A stretch of DNA of 58,166 bases from contig CALFVL010000007.1 in the NCBI GenBank assembly GCA_937928425.1, positions 1-58,166 on the forward strand, given 5' to 3'. Below, one piece after another: positions 40,963 to 50,566 of the stretch (position 1 is the stretch's first letter; each line of letters starts with the position of its first letter). The translations under genes and the position numbers were made by a program. The DNA is from an uncultured Verrucomicrobiales bacterium. GTDB lineage: Bacteria; Verrucomicrobiota; Verrucomicrobiia; Verrucomicrobiales; Akkermansiaceae. The notes beneath the pieces were generated by a model. The model was not told the origin of the DNA and searched no databases. It saw only the letters and a list, made by a program, of their open reading frames with translations.

Positions 40963-42175
40963 AATCATAAACACTGGGACTGAGCTCTTACTGGGATCCA
41001 CTCGGAATACACATGGATCTTGGATCGGTCAGGAATTGGTGAAATTGGGTCTTCGGGTCCAACGCCAGACGACTGTCCCGGATGGCGTGGCGATTGAAGA
41101 TGCATTGGCAGAGGCGACAAAGCGATCTGATGCAGTGATCGTAACAGGTGGGCTAGGGCCAACGAGTGATGATGTTACCCGCGAAGCTGCGGCAAAGGTG
41201 CTGGGTGTGGAATTGATGGAAGATGAGGCTGCCTTACGGGCATTGCGGAAGTTTTTTGAGGTGCGAAAAAAGCCCATGGTGGATGCTAATTTAAAGCAGG
41301 CACAGAATTTGGTAGGGGCAGATGTTCTTGCGAATCATAATGGCACTGCTCCGGGGATCTATGCTCCGCCCAGATTAGGTGGGGAGCCGAGCTGTGCAGT
41401 TTTTTTACTACCCGGGCCACCACGTGAACTTTACCCCCTATTCCACGAGGAAGTTGTTCCGAGATTGAGAGCTCTGGGTGGAGTCGAGGTGATTGACCAA
41501 GTGCAGGAACTTAAGTTTGTAGGAATCGGAGAGAGTGAATTTCAAGATCAACTCGACGCCGATTTGGCGAAAGTCGCGGGACTAGAAGTGGGTTACTGTG
41601 CTCGCCTTGGTGAACTGGATCTCCGCTTGATCGGGCAGGAGAGGGCCATCGCCATAGGGCGGAACCTTGCCGAAGAGAAATTCGCTGAATTTTTGGTGTG
41701 TGATGATGGGGCGAGCTTAGAAGCAGTCGTGGTGAGAACCCTTGCGAAGGCTGGGAAGACCTTAGCGACGGCAGAAAGCTGCACCGGTGGGATGATTGCG
41801 AGTAGGGTCACCGATGTCTCAGGAGCGAGCGAGGTGTTTACTCATGGATTCATCACCTATGCGGATGATGCTAAGGTAAATTTAATCGGAGTGAGTCATG
41901 AGACCTTGGCGAATTACGGAGCGGTGAGTGAAGAAGTGGCCGGAGAGATGGCACAGGGGGCTCTGCGAGTGAGTGGTGCTGATATCGCGGTAAGCGTGAC
42001 AGGTATCGCAGGTCCCACTGGGGGAACGGAGGAAAAACCGGTAGGGACCGTTTGCCTAGGTCTGGCCACGCGGGAAGGGGTGGAAACATTCCGTGAGCTT
42101 CATCCACGCAGTCGAAAAGATTTTAAACTTCAGGTGAGTCAGCGAGCCTTAGATCTAGTCCGGCGAGTTCTCTAG
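40943..42175 (+). CDS. cinA: CinA family nicotinamide mononucleotide deamidase-related protein
   Basis: The 410-residue product has both CinA domains: the N-terminal molybdopterin-binding-like COG1058 domain (EIINTGTELLLGSTRNTHGS; VIVTGGLGPTSDDVTREAAA) and the C-terminal deamidase domain with TLATAESCTGGMIASRVTDV (catalytic Ser, ~280) and SVTGIAGPTGGTEEKPVGTV. The full protein recycles NMN to nicotinate mononucleotide; the N-terminal domain is an ADP-ribose pyrophosphatase in some species. It overlaps rsfS by 20 bases. Length matches the family (~415). Confidence 0.95.
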   Translation: MAMMRIEIINTGTELLLGSTRNTHGSWIGQELVKLGLRVQRQTTVPDGVAIEDALAEATKRSDAVIVTGGLGPTSDDVTREAAAKVLGVELMEDEAALRALRKFFEVRKKPMVDANLKQAQNLVGADVLANHNGTAPGIYAPPRLGGEPSCAVFLLPGPPRELYPLFHEEVVPRLRALGGVEVIDQVQELKFVGIGESEFQDQLDADLAKVAGLEVGYCARLGELDLRLIGQERAIAIGRNLAEEKFAEFLVCDDGASLEAVVVRTLAKAGKTLATAESCTGGMIASRVTDVSGASEVFTHGFITYADDAKVNLIGVSHETLANYGAVSEEVAGEMAQGALRVSGADIAVSVTGIAGPTGGTEEKPVGTVCLGLATREGVETFRELHPRSRKDFKLQVSQRALDLVRRVL

Positions 42176-42591
42176 TAGTCTGGGTTAAACTTTCCGTTAT
42201 ACCCGGGGCGGTAGAGATGAATCTTTAAAACGTCTGCCATGATGGGGAAGTGTTTATCATGAGCGAAGATCGTGAGCTCTTTCTCCTTTGCAATCGTGGC
42301 GATAAGGATGTCATTCCAAGGAACACTGTATCCTGCTGATCTAAGGATGGTATAATTCTCAGCTCCTTTCCGCCACAGCTTCTGGTCGTTCGTAATGTAG
42401 GGGACGATGTCGAACCATGCTTTAATTTCAGGTATTTCATTAGCCCTTGCTCCTCCGAGGAATTCGAGTTCTACCGGACCACAAAGAGCGCCCTCATAAG
42501 CATCAAGCAGTCCCTTCACGGCGAGTTTTGTGGCGAGATCACCATCTCGCCGGAAGAAATCTACCCAAGCGCTCGTATCAATAATGACCAC
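42172..42591 (-). CDS. vapC: PIN-domain toxin VapC
   Basis: The 139-residue PIN protein starts MVIIDTSAWVDFFRRDGDLA (first acidic ligand Asp5) and has VELEFLGGAR (Glu), WNDILIATIAKEKELTIFAH and DKHF (Asp ligands), the usual quartet for an RNase. PIN toxins cut tRNA or rRNA when the antitoxin is degraded. It follows vapB by 20 bases and ends in a 4-base overlap with the convergent cinA stop. It appears intact. Confidence 0.9.
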   Translation of the reverse strand: MVIIDTSAWVDFFRRDGDLATKLAVKGLLDAYEGALCGPVELEFLGGARANEIPEIKAWFDIVPYITNDQKLWRKGAENYTILRSAGYSVPWNDILIATIAKEKELTIFAHDKHFPIMADVLKIHLYRPGYNGKFNPDY

Positions 42592-42611
42592 GGTTTAAGA
42601 TGGTTAATAGA

Positions 42612-42818
42612 CTAACGATCGCTGGCTTCAAGTTCGTCATTAGTCAGGGGATAGTCTGCAAAACCTCCTTCCATGACCTTATTTGCAAACTTGCGGACCA
42701 TCTCCCGCTTTACGAACTCTGTGGCTGCTTTCGTAATGGCAGGGCCTTTTTTAGACTCACCAGTCAGCTCCATCGCATTTTCTAGAACCTCATCATCAAT
42801 ATCAATTGTGATTCTCAT
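42612..42818 (-). CDS. vapB: VapB-type antitoxin
   Basis: The 68-residue product (MRITIDIDDEVLENAMELTG) resembles VapB antitoxins of the DUF2191 type: a short N-terminal strand for DNA binding as a ribbon-helix-helix dimer, a helix (AITKAATEFVKREMVRKFAN) and an acidic C-terminus (LTNDELEASDR) that would wrap the toxin. It is encoded directly upstream of vapC on the same strand. A palindrome 17 bases upstream of its start is a likely autoregulatory operator. Confidence 0.88.
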   Translation of the reverse strand: MRITIDIDDEVLENAMELTGESKKGPAITKAATEFVKREMVRKFANKVMEGGFADYPLTNDELEASDR

Positions 42819-42834
42819 GAGGTGAAATTAATCT

Positions 42835-42847
42835 AAAGTATTACTTT
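42835..42847 (-). promoter_or_regulatory. Probable vapBC operator
   Basis: AAAGTA-T-TACTTT is a perfect 6-bp palindrome in the A/T-rich region just upstream of vapB, the position expected for antitoxin binding. A further AAAGTA half-site follows at 42857-42862. Confidence 0.5.
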
Positions 42848-42876
42848 GTAAAGAAGAAAGTATGATTTCTGATGAT

Positions 42877-45681
42877 CTATTCTTCCTTTGGTTCAGGGAC
42901 GATTTCGTAGCGCAGGGAGTTTTCCTTTTTTAAGTATTCTTTAGCTAAAGCATTAAGCTCTTTAACCGTAACCTTGCCAAAGTCGTCTGCCCGAGAGCGG
43001 GCCCAGTCTAAGCGGTGAGGATGTTCCTGACTGCTTCCAAGGACGGTGTTTAGCCAATAACTATTGTTGCGGAGGTTTTCTTTAAGGTCGGACTCGATCG
43101 GTTTTAAAGCCCGCTCAAGCTCATCTTGAGTCACCCCTTCTGTCGCAATTTTATCTGCAATTGCGATTACGAGTTCCCCGTATTTTTTACTTTCTTCAGG
43201 TTTGACCTGAGCCATGGCCTGAATCATCCCGATATTGAGCTCCTGACTTGGTGCAGAGGCTGCGCGGGGGCTGTAAGATCCACCTAGTTTCTCTCGGATT
43301 TCCTCACGGAGGCGATCGTTCAGAATAGAGGCGAGGACTCTAAAATGGCGAGAGGTTTTGATATCCTTGCCAGTGCCTGGAATTTTCCAAACGGTCATGG
43401 CAGCAGCATTCGGGATTTTTGAGTCAAAGGTGAGCCTCTTACTGCCAGGACGTGCGGGGAAGTTGATTTCACGGCGCTCGGATAGGTCGGCTTTACTCGT
43501 CTCACGTGTAGGCAGTGCTCCGAAGGTTTTAAGGATGAGGGGGAGTGCGACCTCTGGATCAAGATCCCCGACAAGGGTGAGCTCAAGTGGTGCCTTAATA
43601 AAGAAGGGGGTGAGCCAGTCCTTCACCATGGCACTCGTGTAGGAGAGTGCCTTTTCCTGCTCGGGAAAACCGAAACGGAAGTCTCCTCCGTAGAGGTGTT
43701 GGGCCACTTTTACCATGGCGCCTTGTAGTGAATGCTCGAGTTGTTTATAGAGCATGGGGAGTGCTAATTTAAACATCCGCTCCCCCTCCTGACGAAAGGC
43801 AGGATCGGTGAGATAGGCGCACATGAGCTGGAGTTGAAGCTCAAGGTCCTCTGGGGTGGTACGGCCGCTAAGAGTGAAGTCGGCTTCTCCCACTTGAAAG
43901 CCAATGCCAACATTCCGCCCCGCGAAGATACGCTGGAGTTCATCTGCTGAGTGTTTCCCTAGACCTCCTGCTTCCAAGATGGCACTGGCGAAGCGGTTTA
44001 GTCCGGCACTGCCATCTGGCTGGACAAGCTGGCCAGAGCCGAAACGTGCGCTAATGCTGATCGAGTTCTTTTGGAAGTCGGTCTTCTTGTAGTTTACGCG
44101 GATGTTATTAGAGAGGGTGAGTTGAGTTGCGTCGAAGTCTTCAATTTTAGTCTCTTTGGTCACCGTGCCGGGGTCTCCAAAGTCAGTATAAGCAAAGGGA
44201 GCAAGTTTTTCCTCAGAAGGAGCTACGACTTCTGTCTTCTGGCTCTCAAGGAAGATTTTTTTGACTTCCAAGTCGCTCCCTTCAGGGGCTTCTCGACTGG
44301 TAAGGACGAGTGAGAGATCCTCGGTTTCCCAAAATTCGTTAAAGGCTTTTTTACAATCATCCACGGTAATGTTGCTGAGGGCTTCTTGGACAAGAGCGAG
44401 GTTAGCTTCAGGGGTGGTGAAGACTTTTTTAGGTCCGATCGAGCCAATGAAGGACATGGAAATACCAGAAGAGCGGCGCGTGTCTTTACGTTTTACGGCC
44501 TCTTCTGCGCTGTTGATGATCCTTGCTTTCGCCTCACTAAGTTCATCTGAAGTGAAGCCAAATTTTACCGCTCGGCGAAGTTCCTGCTCGAGGATGGGGA
44601 GTGCTTCTTTCCACTTTCCTTCCACTGGGGTTACTGCGATCCCTCCTTGCTCGATCTGGTTAAAGAGGACTGAGCGTCCAGCATTACCGGCAAGGATCGA
44701 GGAGCCTTCTTCCTTTGCTAAGACTTCGAATCGGCGGTTGATGATGTTGTTGGCAATGGCAAGGGGATATCGTGCCGTGCGGTTCGCCGAGGTGTCTGGC
44801 TTCTCTTGATAGCTGCGGAGTGAGTAAAGGGAAAGAGAGGCTGCGGGCACCTCCTCATCAGTGAAGACTGCGGAGCGGAGGCCGTGGCCTGTGGGTGGGC
44901 TATCTTTCTTAGGGGTTTCTCCGGGTTCGGCTGGGTTTTGAAGGGAGATGAATGTTTCACGAACCCGCTTTTCCATTTCTTTAGGGTCAATGTCTCCTAC
45001 GATGACGAAAGTCATGCGTTCAGGTGTGTAGAAGCGAGAGTAGAAGTCAGTGAAGCGTTCCCGCTTAGCAGTGTTAATCACTTCCTCAGTGCCGATGGGG
45101 ACACGCTGCATGAGGCGGGAACCTGGGAGGAGATACTCAAATTGCTTAAGCATGAGACGATATGCGACTGAGTCACGGGAGGTTTTTTCTGAAATGATGA
45201 CTCCGCGTTCTTTATCAATCTCTTCCTCGGTGAGGAGGGCACCGTCGGCGAAGTCGCGCATGACGGTGAAGGTGAGATCTAAGGTCTCTTCATCAAGATT
45301 GGGCAGATCGAGCATGTAGACGGTCTCGTCAAATGAGGTGTAGGCATTTGCGTGGGCTCCGAATTGGATACCGAGGCGCTGCATCTTCGGGATGAGTTCA
45401 GCGGGCGTGAAGTTCTTAGTCCCATTAAAGACCATGTGTTCTAGGAAGTGGGCAAGGCCGCGCTGATCATCTGCTTCCATGAGCGACCCAGCGGCGATGT
45501 GCAGACGGACGGAGAATTTCCCCGGAGGTTCTGCGTTCGGGTAGATGATGTATTGAAAGCCATTATCCATGGAGCCGAAGAGGGCCTTAGGGTCCGGCTT
45601 GAGGTCAGAGCCTTCTCCCGCAATGGGGTTCCCAGCGAGGGGGAGGATAAGGGCGGTAGCAAGCGGTAGGAGAAATTTCAT
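42877..45681 (-). CDS. M16 family zinc protease, exported
   Basis: The 934-residue protein has a signal peptide (MKFLLPLATALILPLAGNPI) and two tandem M16 halves. The active N-terminal half carries the inverse zinc motif HFLEHMVFNGT (HxxEH, ~83-87) and the downstream Glu in EEEIDKERGVIISE (~160). The second half (~500-934) is the usual inactive partner (RFASAILEAGGLGKHSADEL; LGGSYSPRAASAPSQELNIG). It resembles PqqL/pitrilysin-like peptidases of the periplasm that degrade short peptides. It lies upstream of vapBC on the same strand. Confidence 0.93.
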   Translation of the reverse strand: MKFLLPLATALILPLAGNPIAGEGSDLKPDPKALFGSMDNGFQYIIYPNAEPPGKFSVRLHIAAGSLMEADDQRGLAHFLEHMVFNGTKNFTPAELIPKMQRLGIQFGAHANAYTSFDETVYMLDLPNLDEETLDLTFTVMRDFADGALLTEEEIDKERGVIISEKTSRDSVAYRLMLKQFEYLLPGSRLMQRVPIGTEEVINTAKRERFTDFYSRFYTPERMTFVIVGDIDPKEMEKRVRETFISLQNPAEPGETPKKDSPPTGHGLRSAVFTDEEVPAASLSLYSLRSYQEKPDTSANRTARYPLAIANNIINRRFEVLAKEEGSSILAGNAGRSVLFNQIEQGGIAVTPVEGKWKEALPILEQELRRAVKFGFTSDELSEAKARIINSAEEAVKRKDTRRSSGISMSFIGSIGPKKVFTTPEANLALVQEALSNITVDDCKKAFNEFWETEDLSLVLTSREAPEGSDLEVKKIFLESQKTEVVAPSEEKLAPFAYTDFGDPGTVTKETKIEDFDATQLTLSNNIRVNYKKTDFQKNSISISARFGSGQLVQPDGSAGLNRFASAILEAGGLGKHSADELQRIFAGRNVGIGFQVGEADFTLSGRTTPEDLELQLQLMCAYLTDPAFRQEGERMFKLALPMLYKQLEHSLQGAMVKVAQHLYGGDFRFGFPEQEKALSYTSAMVKDWLTPFFIKAPLELTLVGDLDPEVALPLILKTFGALPTRETSKADLSERREINFPARPGSKRLTFDSKIPNAAAMTVWKIPGTGKDIKTSRHFRVLASILNDRLREEIREKLGGSYSPRAASAPSQELNIGMIQAMAQVKPEESKKYGELVIAIADKIATEGVTQDELERALKPIESDLKENLRNNSYWLNTVLGSSQEHPHRLDWARSRADDFGKVTVKELNALAKEYLKKENSLRYEIVPEPKEE

Positions 45682-45802
45682 GAATTAGTAGAAGTTGTAG
45701 TAAGAAAGGGAAGGAGGGATAGAATGGTAGCGGGGAGGATAGGTGGATTTGTTTTTCTGATTTGATTAAATCGTAGGAGGAGGCTGAAGAGGGTGATGTT
45801 TT
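45682..45802. other. Intergenic spacer, M16 gene to glycosyltransferase gene
   Basis: 121 A/T-rich bases with no recognised feature; presumably the M16 promoter (minus strand). Confidence 0.3.
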
Positions 45803-47122
45803 TCAAATTTGTGATTTTAGGAAGTGGAATTTATGGGGTTTTAGAAACTCGTGAAGGATCTTATGAGGAGGAAGCCAGTCGAGGGGTCCATTTGCTTGAA
45901 TTTGTTGGAGGATGTGAGTGAGATTTTTAGCGTAGGTAGGGAGGGACCAAGCTGAGGTATCAATCGAGCCAGCGGGTTTTTTTAGGGCGTGGGAGATCCA
46001 GTGGCGGAGCTCAGGGAGGCAAATGGAGGTGATGAGGTGGCGTTGGAGGGCCTCTGGAAGATTGCCGAAGTCAACGCATTCGTTTTTTGAGAATGCACGC
46101 CAGACATCGTGAAGCTGTTTTTGGCTGAGGGGGTGCCCGTAGGCAGTTCTGGTGCGTTGGAGTCCTTCGAGAAAGAGTCTCTTGAGGGAGGGAAGGTGTT
46201 TTAAGGGAATGGGGATGCTTTGATAAAGGGTGCCGTATGGGATGAAGTCTTTAGTAATGTCAGGGAGGTCACGGCCGATGAGAGGCTTATTAATGAATGC
46301 AGGGTCTAGAAAAGTGAGACCAAAGCCTTCACTGATCGAGGTGGTGATGAGGTGACTGGCGCGTTCTAGGTAGCTTTTAAAACAGGCGGGATCTTGCTCG
46401 GCGATAGCGAACTCGATGGGAAGTTTTTCTTTTTTGGCAAAGTCCACCCAGTCTTGATGGAGAAGGGGTGATTCCTCAGGACCAGCACCTAGGGCGGTGG
46501 CGAAGCGAGTCCCCTCAGGGGCATGAGCGGCGAGTAGACAGAGCTCGCCCAAGTTTTTACGGCGGATGCCGCGCACAGGATAAAAGATGAGTGGCTCTAC
46601 TGAAGAGGTGGCGCTAAGGGCGGGGGGATGGATCGCGTTAGGAAGAAGGTGACACCTGGAGGCTGGGATTTTTGCTTTCAACAGGCTTTGGTAATCTCGA
46701 CGATTGACGCTGGCGTAGTGGATGTGGGAGGCCAGAGGGTAGATCTTTTTCCGAGTTTTTAGGAGCTGGTAGTTTTCAGGACGCCCGTCTTCGGCGAAGT
46801 CGTGAATCTGCATCAGGATTTTAGGACCTGAGTAGGCGGCAGCTTCGATGAGGTCAGGGTAGGCGCTGTTTAAACCTAGGGTGGGGTTGTGGATGATCCA
46901 GAAGTCCGCAGGGGTGTTGAGAAGGAGTGAGATAGGAATGGTTCCTTTTTTTTGGTAGTCTAATTCAGGAATGATGAGGTGTTGGCAGTCCCAGTCGGTG
47001 AGGGGGCCACTGGAGGCTACGATCACTTGGTGGCCTTGGGCACGGAGCACTTGCACTTGAGATTCGATGACGCGGGTCACTCCCCCTGGTCGGAGGTGGT
47101 AGTGAATGATGAGGATGGTCAT
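45803..47122 (-). CDS. Glycosyltransferase (GT4-like)
   Basis: The start was taken at MTILIIHYHLRPGGVTRVIE, the classic GT-B N-terminus with a GGVTR donor/acceptor loop; the open frame upstream adds nine unrelated residues. The 439-residue product has HVHYAS-like central segments (YPLASHIHYASVNRRDYQSL), IFYPVRGIRRKNLGELCLLA (~190) and the GT4 E-x7-E-like region TSISEGFGLTFLDPAFINKP (~270). The C-terminal ~150 residues are less conserved. It probably transfers a sugar to a glycan or lipid; substrates are unknown. Confidence 0.78.
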   Translation of the reverse strand: MTILIIHYHLRPGGVTRVIESQVQVLRAQGHQVIVASSGPLTDWDCQHLIIPELDYQKKGTIPISLLLNTPADFWIIHNPTLGLNSAYPDLIEAAAYSGPKILMQIHDFAEDGRPENYQLLKTRKKIYPLASHIHYASVNRRDYQSLLKAKIPASRCHLLPNAIHPPALSATSSVEPLIFYPVRGIRRKNLGELCLLAAHAPEGTRFATALGAGPEESPLLHQDWVDFAKKEKLPIEFAIAEQDPACFKSYLERASHLITTSISEGFGLTFLDPAFINKPLIGRDLPDITKDFIPYGTLYQSIPIPLKHLPSLKRLFLEGLQRTRTAYGHPLSQKQLHDVWRAFSKNECVDFGNLPEALQRHLITSICLPELRHWISHALKKPAGSIDTSAWSLPTYAKNLTHILQQIQANGPLDWLPPHKILHEFLKPHKFHFLKSQI

Positions 47123-47191
47123 TTGGAATCTGGGGGAGCGAGTGTGCATGATAGCATTGCGATGGCAACTTTGATCCAGTAAGCTCGGGGA

Positions 47192-47506
47192 ATGAAAAAT
47201 TCCGCTTGGTGGCAGATGTCACTCGCGATTGCCGCAGTGACCCTCCGTGATCGTGAGAAGCGGCGTCGTTTCGTGACGAGATTTCTCTTTTTCATCGTAG
47301 CCTATTTCACCTTCGGCCTGTGGGTGCTTAGCCCGTGGTTAGAGCAGGGGCTGGGAAGGATGTTTTTCTACTGGGGTGGGCTTGTCCTAATGCTGCTTTT
47401 TTTGATACTTCTAGCACTTTATGATGCGCTGGCCGTGATTGGCGAGGAGCGAAGAAAGTTAGATGAGAGCCGTCCGAAGGTGGATGAGGAAATATCGAGA
47501 GAGTGA
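47192..47506 (+). CDS. Small membrane protein of unknown function
   Basis: The 104-residue product has a basic N-terminus (LRDREKRRRFVTRFLFFIVA) and two membrane helices (FLFFIVAYFTFGLWVLSPWL; MFFYWGGLVLMLLFLILLAL), ending in a charged tail (IGEERRKLDESRPKVDEEIS). No family is recognised. It is divergent from the glycosyltransferase gene (69 bases between starts) and lies 43 bases upstream of the M20 dipeptidase gene on the same strand, which it may share a transcript with. Confidence 0.6.
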   Translation: MKNSAWWQMSLAIAAVTLRDREKRRRFVTRFLFFIVAYFTFGLWVLSPWLEQGLGRMFFYWGGLVLMLLFLILLALYDALAVIGEERRKLDESRPKVDEEISRE

Positions 47507-47549
47507 TTTGTGACTTGCGGGTTTGCTGCCCTCGCCTCATCCCTTTGGC

Positions 47550-48884
47550 ATGACTTCAGATCTTGAGCGCCTTTTTGAGCATTTACGCTTTCCGAGTATT
47601 TCGACTGATTCACGCCATGCAGGGGATGTGCAGGCGAATGCGCAGTGGCTGAAGGCGCAATTTGTGGAGATGGGCTTAGAGGCTGAGTTGCACGAGACAC
47701 CGGGGCATCCGGTGGTGCTGGCCCGGAATGAAAAGGTGGAGGGACTTCCGACGGTGTTGATATACGGTCACTATGATGTGCAGCCAGTCGATCCCTTAGA
47801 ATTATGGGACTCACCACCCTTTGAACCTGAAGTAAGGGACGGTAAAATCTGGGGAAGAGGAGGAGCAGATAATAAGGGGCAACACTTTGTCCACATGCTG
47901 GGGGCTGAGAAGACGATTCAGGAGGAGGGGAAACTTCCGCTCAATGTCATCTTCTTGATCGAGGGGGAGGAGGAGATCGGCTCGCCGAATTTGGTGCCTT
48001 TTTTAAAGGAGCATCTTGATGAGTTGGCCTGTGATATTATCGCTGTTTCTGATACGGGGATGGTGGCGCCAGGGGTGCCGACTCTAGGCTATGGTTTACG
48101 AGGAATCACTTGTCTGGATGTCACGGTGAAAGGGCCTGCGGGAGATTTACACTCAGGGGTCTACGGGGGCTGTGTGGCGAATCCTGCCTCGGCGGCAGCC
48201 CGTCTGATTGCGAGCTTACATCATGATGATGGGAGCATCGCGGTGGAAGGGTTTTATGATGATGTCATCGCTTTAGAAGATTGGGAGAGAGAGATGTGGG
48301 CCCAAGTTCCGGGGACTTCTAATGAGGAGATTTTAGCGAGCATTGGCTCGCCAGAACCCTTTGGAGAGCCAGGTTACACCATGGCAGAGCAGCTGTGGGC
48401 GCGACCTACCGTAGAGGTGAATGGGATGGGTGGTGGATATCAGGGAGAGGGATCTAAGACCGTCATTCCGGCAGAGGCGATGTTTAAGCTCTCCTGCCGC
48501 CTCGTCCCTGGGCAAGATCCAGATAAGGTGCAGGCGCAGGTGGAGGAGCATTTAAGAAAGATGCTACCGAGAGGGGTGACAATCGAGATTGATAAAGGGC
48601 ACTCTGGGAAGGCTTATCATAATGACCCTCATTCACGATATGGGAAGGCGGCTCAGGCTGCGTTGAAGAGGAGTTTTGGCCGTGAGCCAGTCTTAATCCG
48701 TGAGGGAGGAAGTATTCCGATCATTCAGGATATGAAGGAGATTTTAGGAGCAGATAGTCTGATGTTGGGACTGGCTTTACCGGGCTGTCAAATCCACGCT
48801 CCGAATGAAAATTATGCGGTGGAGAACTTTGAGAGAGGGATCGAGATGAGCCGCGCCCTGCTCAAGGAATTGTCTAAAATTTAA
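47550..48884 (+). CDS. M20 family dipeptidase
   Basis: The 444-residue product begins MTSDLERLFEHLRFPSISTD; the upstream TTG of the open frame was rejected. It has the metallopeptidase ligands in VLIYGHYDVQPVDPLELWDS (His and Asp, ~79), GRGGADNKGQHFVHMLG (bridging Asp), LIEGEEEIGSPNLVPFL (catalytic Glu-Glu, ~143), AVSDTGM and the C-terminal CQIHAPNENY (His). The insert dimerisation domain includes LDVTVKGPAGDLHSGVYGGC. It would cleave dipeptides or similar N-acyl amino acids in the cytoplasm. The gene is followed six bases later by glnS. Confidence 0.93.
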   Translation: MTSDLERLFEHLRFPSISTDSRHAGDVQANAQWLKAQFVEMGLEAELHETPGHPVVLARNEKVEGLPTVLIYGHYDVQPVDPLELWDSPPFEPEVRDGKIWGRGGADNKGQHFVHMLGAEKTIQEEGKLPLNVIFLIEGEEEIGSPNLVPFLKEHLDELACDIIAVSDTGMVAPGVPTLGYGLRGITCLDVTVKGPAGDLHSGVYGGCVANPASAAARLIASLHHDDGSIAVEGFYDDVIALEDWEREMWAQVPGTSNEEILASIGSPEPFGEPGYTMAEQLWARPTVEVNGMGGGYQGEGSKTVIPAEAMFKLSCRLVPGQDPDKVQAQVEEHLRKMLPRGVTIEIDKGHSGKAYHNDPHSRYGKAAQAALKRSFGREPVLIREGGSIPIIQDMKEILGADSLMLGLALPGCQIHAPNENYAVENFERGIEMSRALLKELSKI

Positions 48885-48890
48885 GCGAGT

Positions 48891-50561
48891 ATGAGTGAGC
48901 AAAAGAAGGACTTTATCCGCGAGGTGATCGCTGAGGATATTAACAGTGGAAAGCACAAGGCACCTATTACCCGTTTCCCACCGGAGCCGAATGGTTATCT
49001 CCATATCGGCCACGCGAAGGCGATCGGGGTGAACTTTGGAATTGCTAAGGAATACGCAGAGCAGGGGGCAAGGTGCCATTTGCGTTTTGATGACACGAAC
49101 CCGCTGAAGGAAGATACCGAGTATGTGAAGTCGATCAAAGAGGACATCACGTGGTTAGGTTATGATTGGGGGGAGCATCTTTACTTTGCGAGTGATTACT
49201 TTGAGTTCTTTTACGACTGTGCGGTCGCGCTCATTCAGAAGGGGCTGGCATATGTTGATACGCAGAGCTCAGAAGAGATTCGCGCTCAGCGGGGGAATGT
49301 CTCGGTGGTGGGTCAGCCTTCTCCACACCGTGCACGCTCGGTGGAGGAGAACTTGGAGCTATTTCAGAAGATGCGGGAAGGTGACTTTGCAGATGGAGCT
49401 GCGGTGCTACGTGCACGCATAGACATGGAGTCATTTAATATGAATATGCGTGACCCGGTGCTTTACCGGGTGGTTCATGCGACTCATCACCACACGGGAG
49501 ATGAGTGGTGCATTTACCCGATGTATGATTTCGCTCATCCACTTGAGGATGCGAAGGAGGAGATTACGCATTCGCTCTGTTCACTAGAGTTTGAAAACCA
49601 TCGCCCGCTTTACGACTGGGTCGTAGAGCATTGTCCAGTGCCTTCACAGCCTAGGCAAATCGAGTTCGCCCGTTTAAACATCGGTTACACTGTGATGAGT
49701 AAGCGGAAATTTATTCAGCTGGTGGATGAGGGGCATGTGGCCGGGTGGGATGACCCACGTATGTCAACTCTGAGTGGAATGCGCCGCAGGGGGTATCCGC
49801 CAGAGGCGATCCGATCATTCGTGGAGACTTTAGGCTTAACGAAGCAAAATTCCCTCTCTGATTTCGCCTTGCTGGAATTTGAAGTACGAAGTTTCCTGAA
49901 TGGGGTGGCCTTACGGAAGATGGCGGTATTAGATCCACTGAAGGTGGTGGTGACGAACTACCCTGAGGATGGGAGTGAAACGGTGATGGTGCCGAATCAT
50001 CCTCAGGATGAGAGCCAGGGGAGCCGTGAACTCAGCTTTACGAGGGAGCTCTGGATCGAGCGAGAGGACTTTATGATCGAGGCTCCTAAGAAGTTTTTCC
50101 GACTCAAGCCTGGAGGTGCGGTGAGATTAAAAGGAGCTTATATTATCCAATATCAAGATCATGTCTTAGATGATCAGGGTGAAGTGTGTGAGATTCATTG
50201 TGAGTTGATCCCAGATACGATCGGGCAGGCTCCTCCAGAAGGGGTGAAGTGCCGCACGGCCATCCACTGGGTTTCTTGCGTTCATGGGGTGGATGCGGAG
50301 GTGCGCCTCTATGATCGACTCTTTAGTGCGGAGCTTCCTGATAAGGCGGAGGGGGGATACTTGGGGTGCTTGAATCCGGAGAGTCTCCGCGTGATTGCGG
50401 GTGCGAAACTTGAGCCTAGCCTCGCTGCGATGAGCGCTGGTGAGCGTTGCCAATTTGACCGCTTAGGGTATTTCTGTGCGGACTTGAAAGATCATACACA
50501 TGCTAGGCCTGTTTTTAACCGGATCGTGACCTTGCGTGATTCTTGGGGGGGAAAAAGGTAG
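48891..50561 (+). CDS. glnS: Glutaminyl-tRNA synthetase
   Basis: This is a class Ic synthetase of 556 residues, matching E. coli GlnS (554). It has RFPPEPNGYLHIGHAKAIGV (HIGH motif, ~26-45), RFDDTNPLKEDTEYVKSIKE, HHTGDEWCIYPMYDFAHPLE, and the KMSKS-equivalent YTVMSKRKFIQLVDEGHVAG (~265). The C-terminal beta-barrel anticodon domain follows. Presence of GlnRS means Gln-tRNA is made directly rather than only through GatCAB. It starts six bases after the dipeptidase stop. Confidence 0.97.
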   Translation: MSEQKKDFIREVIAEDINSGKHKAPITRFPPEPNGYLHIGHAKAIGVNFGIAKEYAEQGARCHLRFDDTNPLKEDTEYVKSIKEDITWLGYDWGEHLYFASDYFEFFYDCAVALIQKGLAYVDTQSSEEIRAQRGNVSVVGQPSPHRARSVEENLELFQKMREGDFADGAAVLRARIDMESFNMNMRDPVLYRVVHATHHHTGDEWCIYPMYDFAHPLEDAKEEITHSLCSLEFENHRPLYDWVVEHCPVPSQPRQIEFARLNIGYTVMSKRKFIQLVDEGHVAGWDDPRMSTLSGMRRRGYPPEAIRSFVETLGLTKQNSLSDFALLEFEVRSFLNGVALRKMAVLDPLKVVVTNYPEDGSETVMVPNHPQDESQGSRELSFTRELWIEREDFMIEAPKKFFRLKPGGAVRLKGAYIIQYQDHVLDDQGEVCEIHCELIPDTIGQAPPEGVKCRTAIHWVSCVHGVDAEVRLYDRLFSAELPDKAEGGYLGCLNPESLRVIAGAKLEPSLAAMSAGERCQFDRLGYFCADLKDHTHARPVFNRIVTLRDSWGGKR

Positions 50562-50566
50562 TTGAG

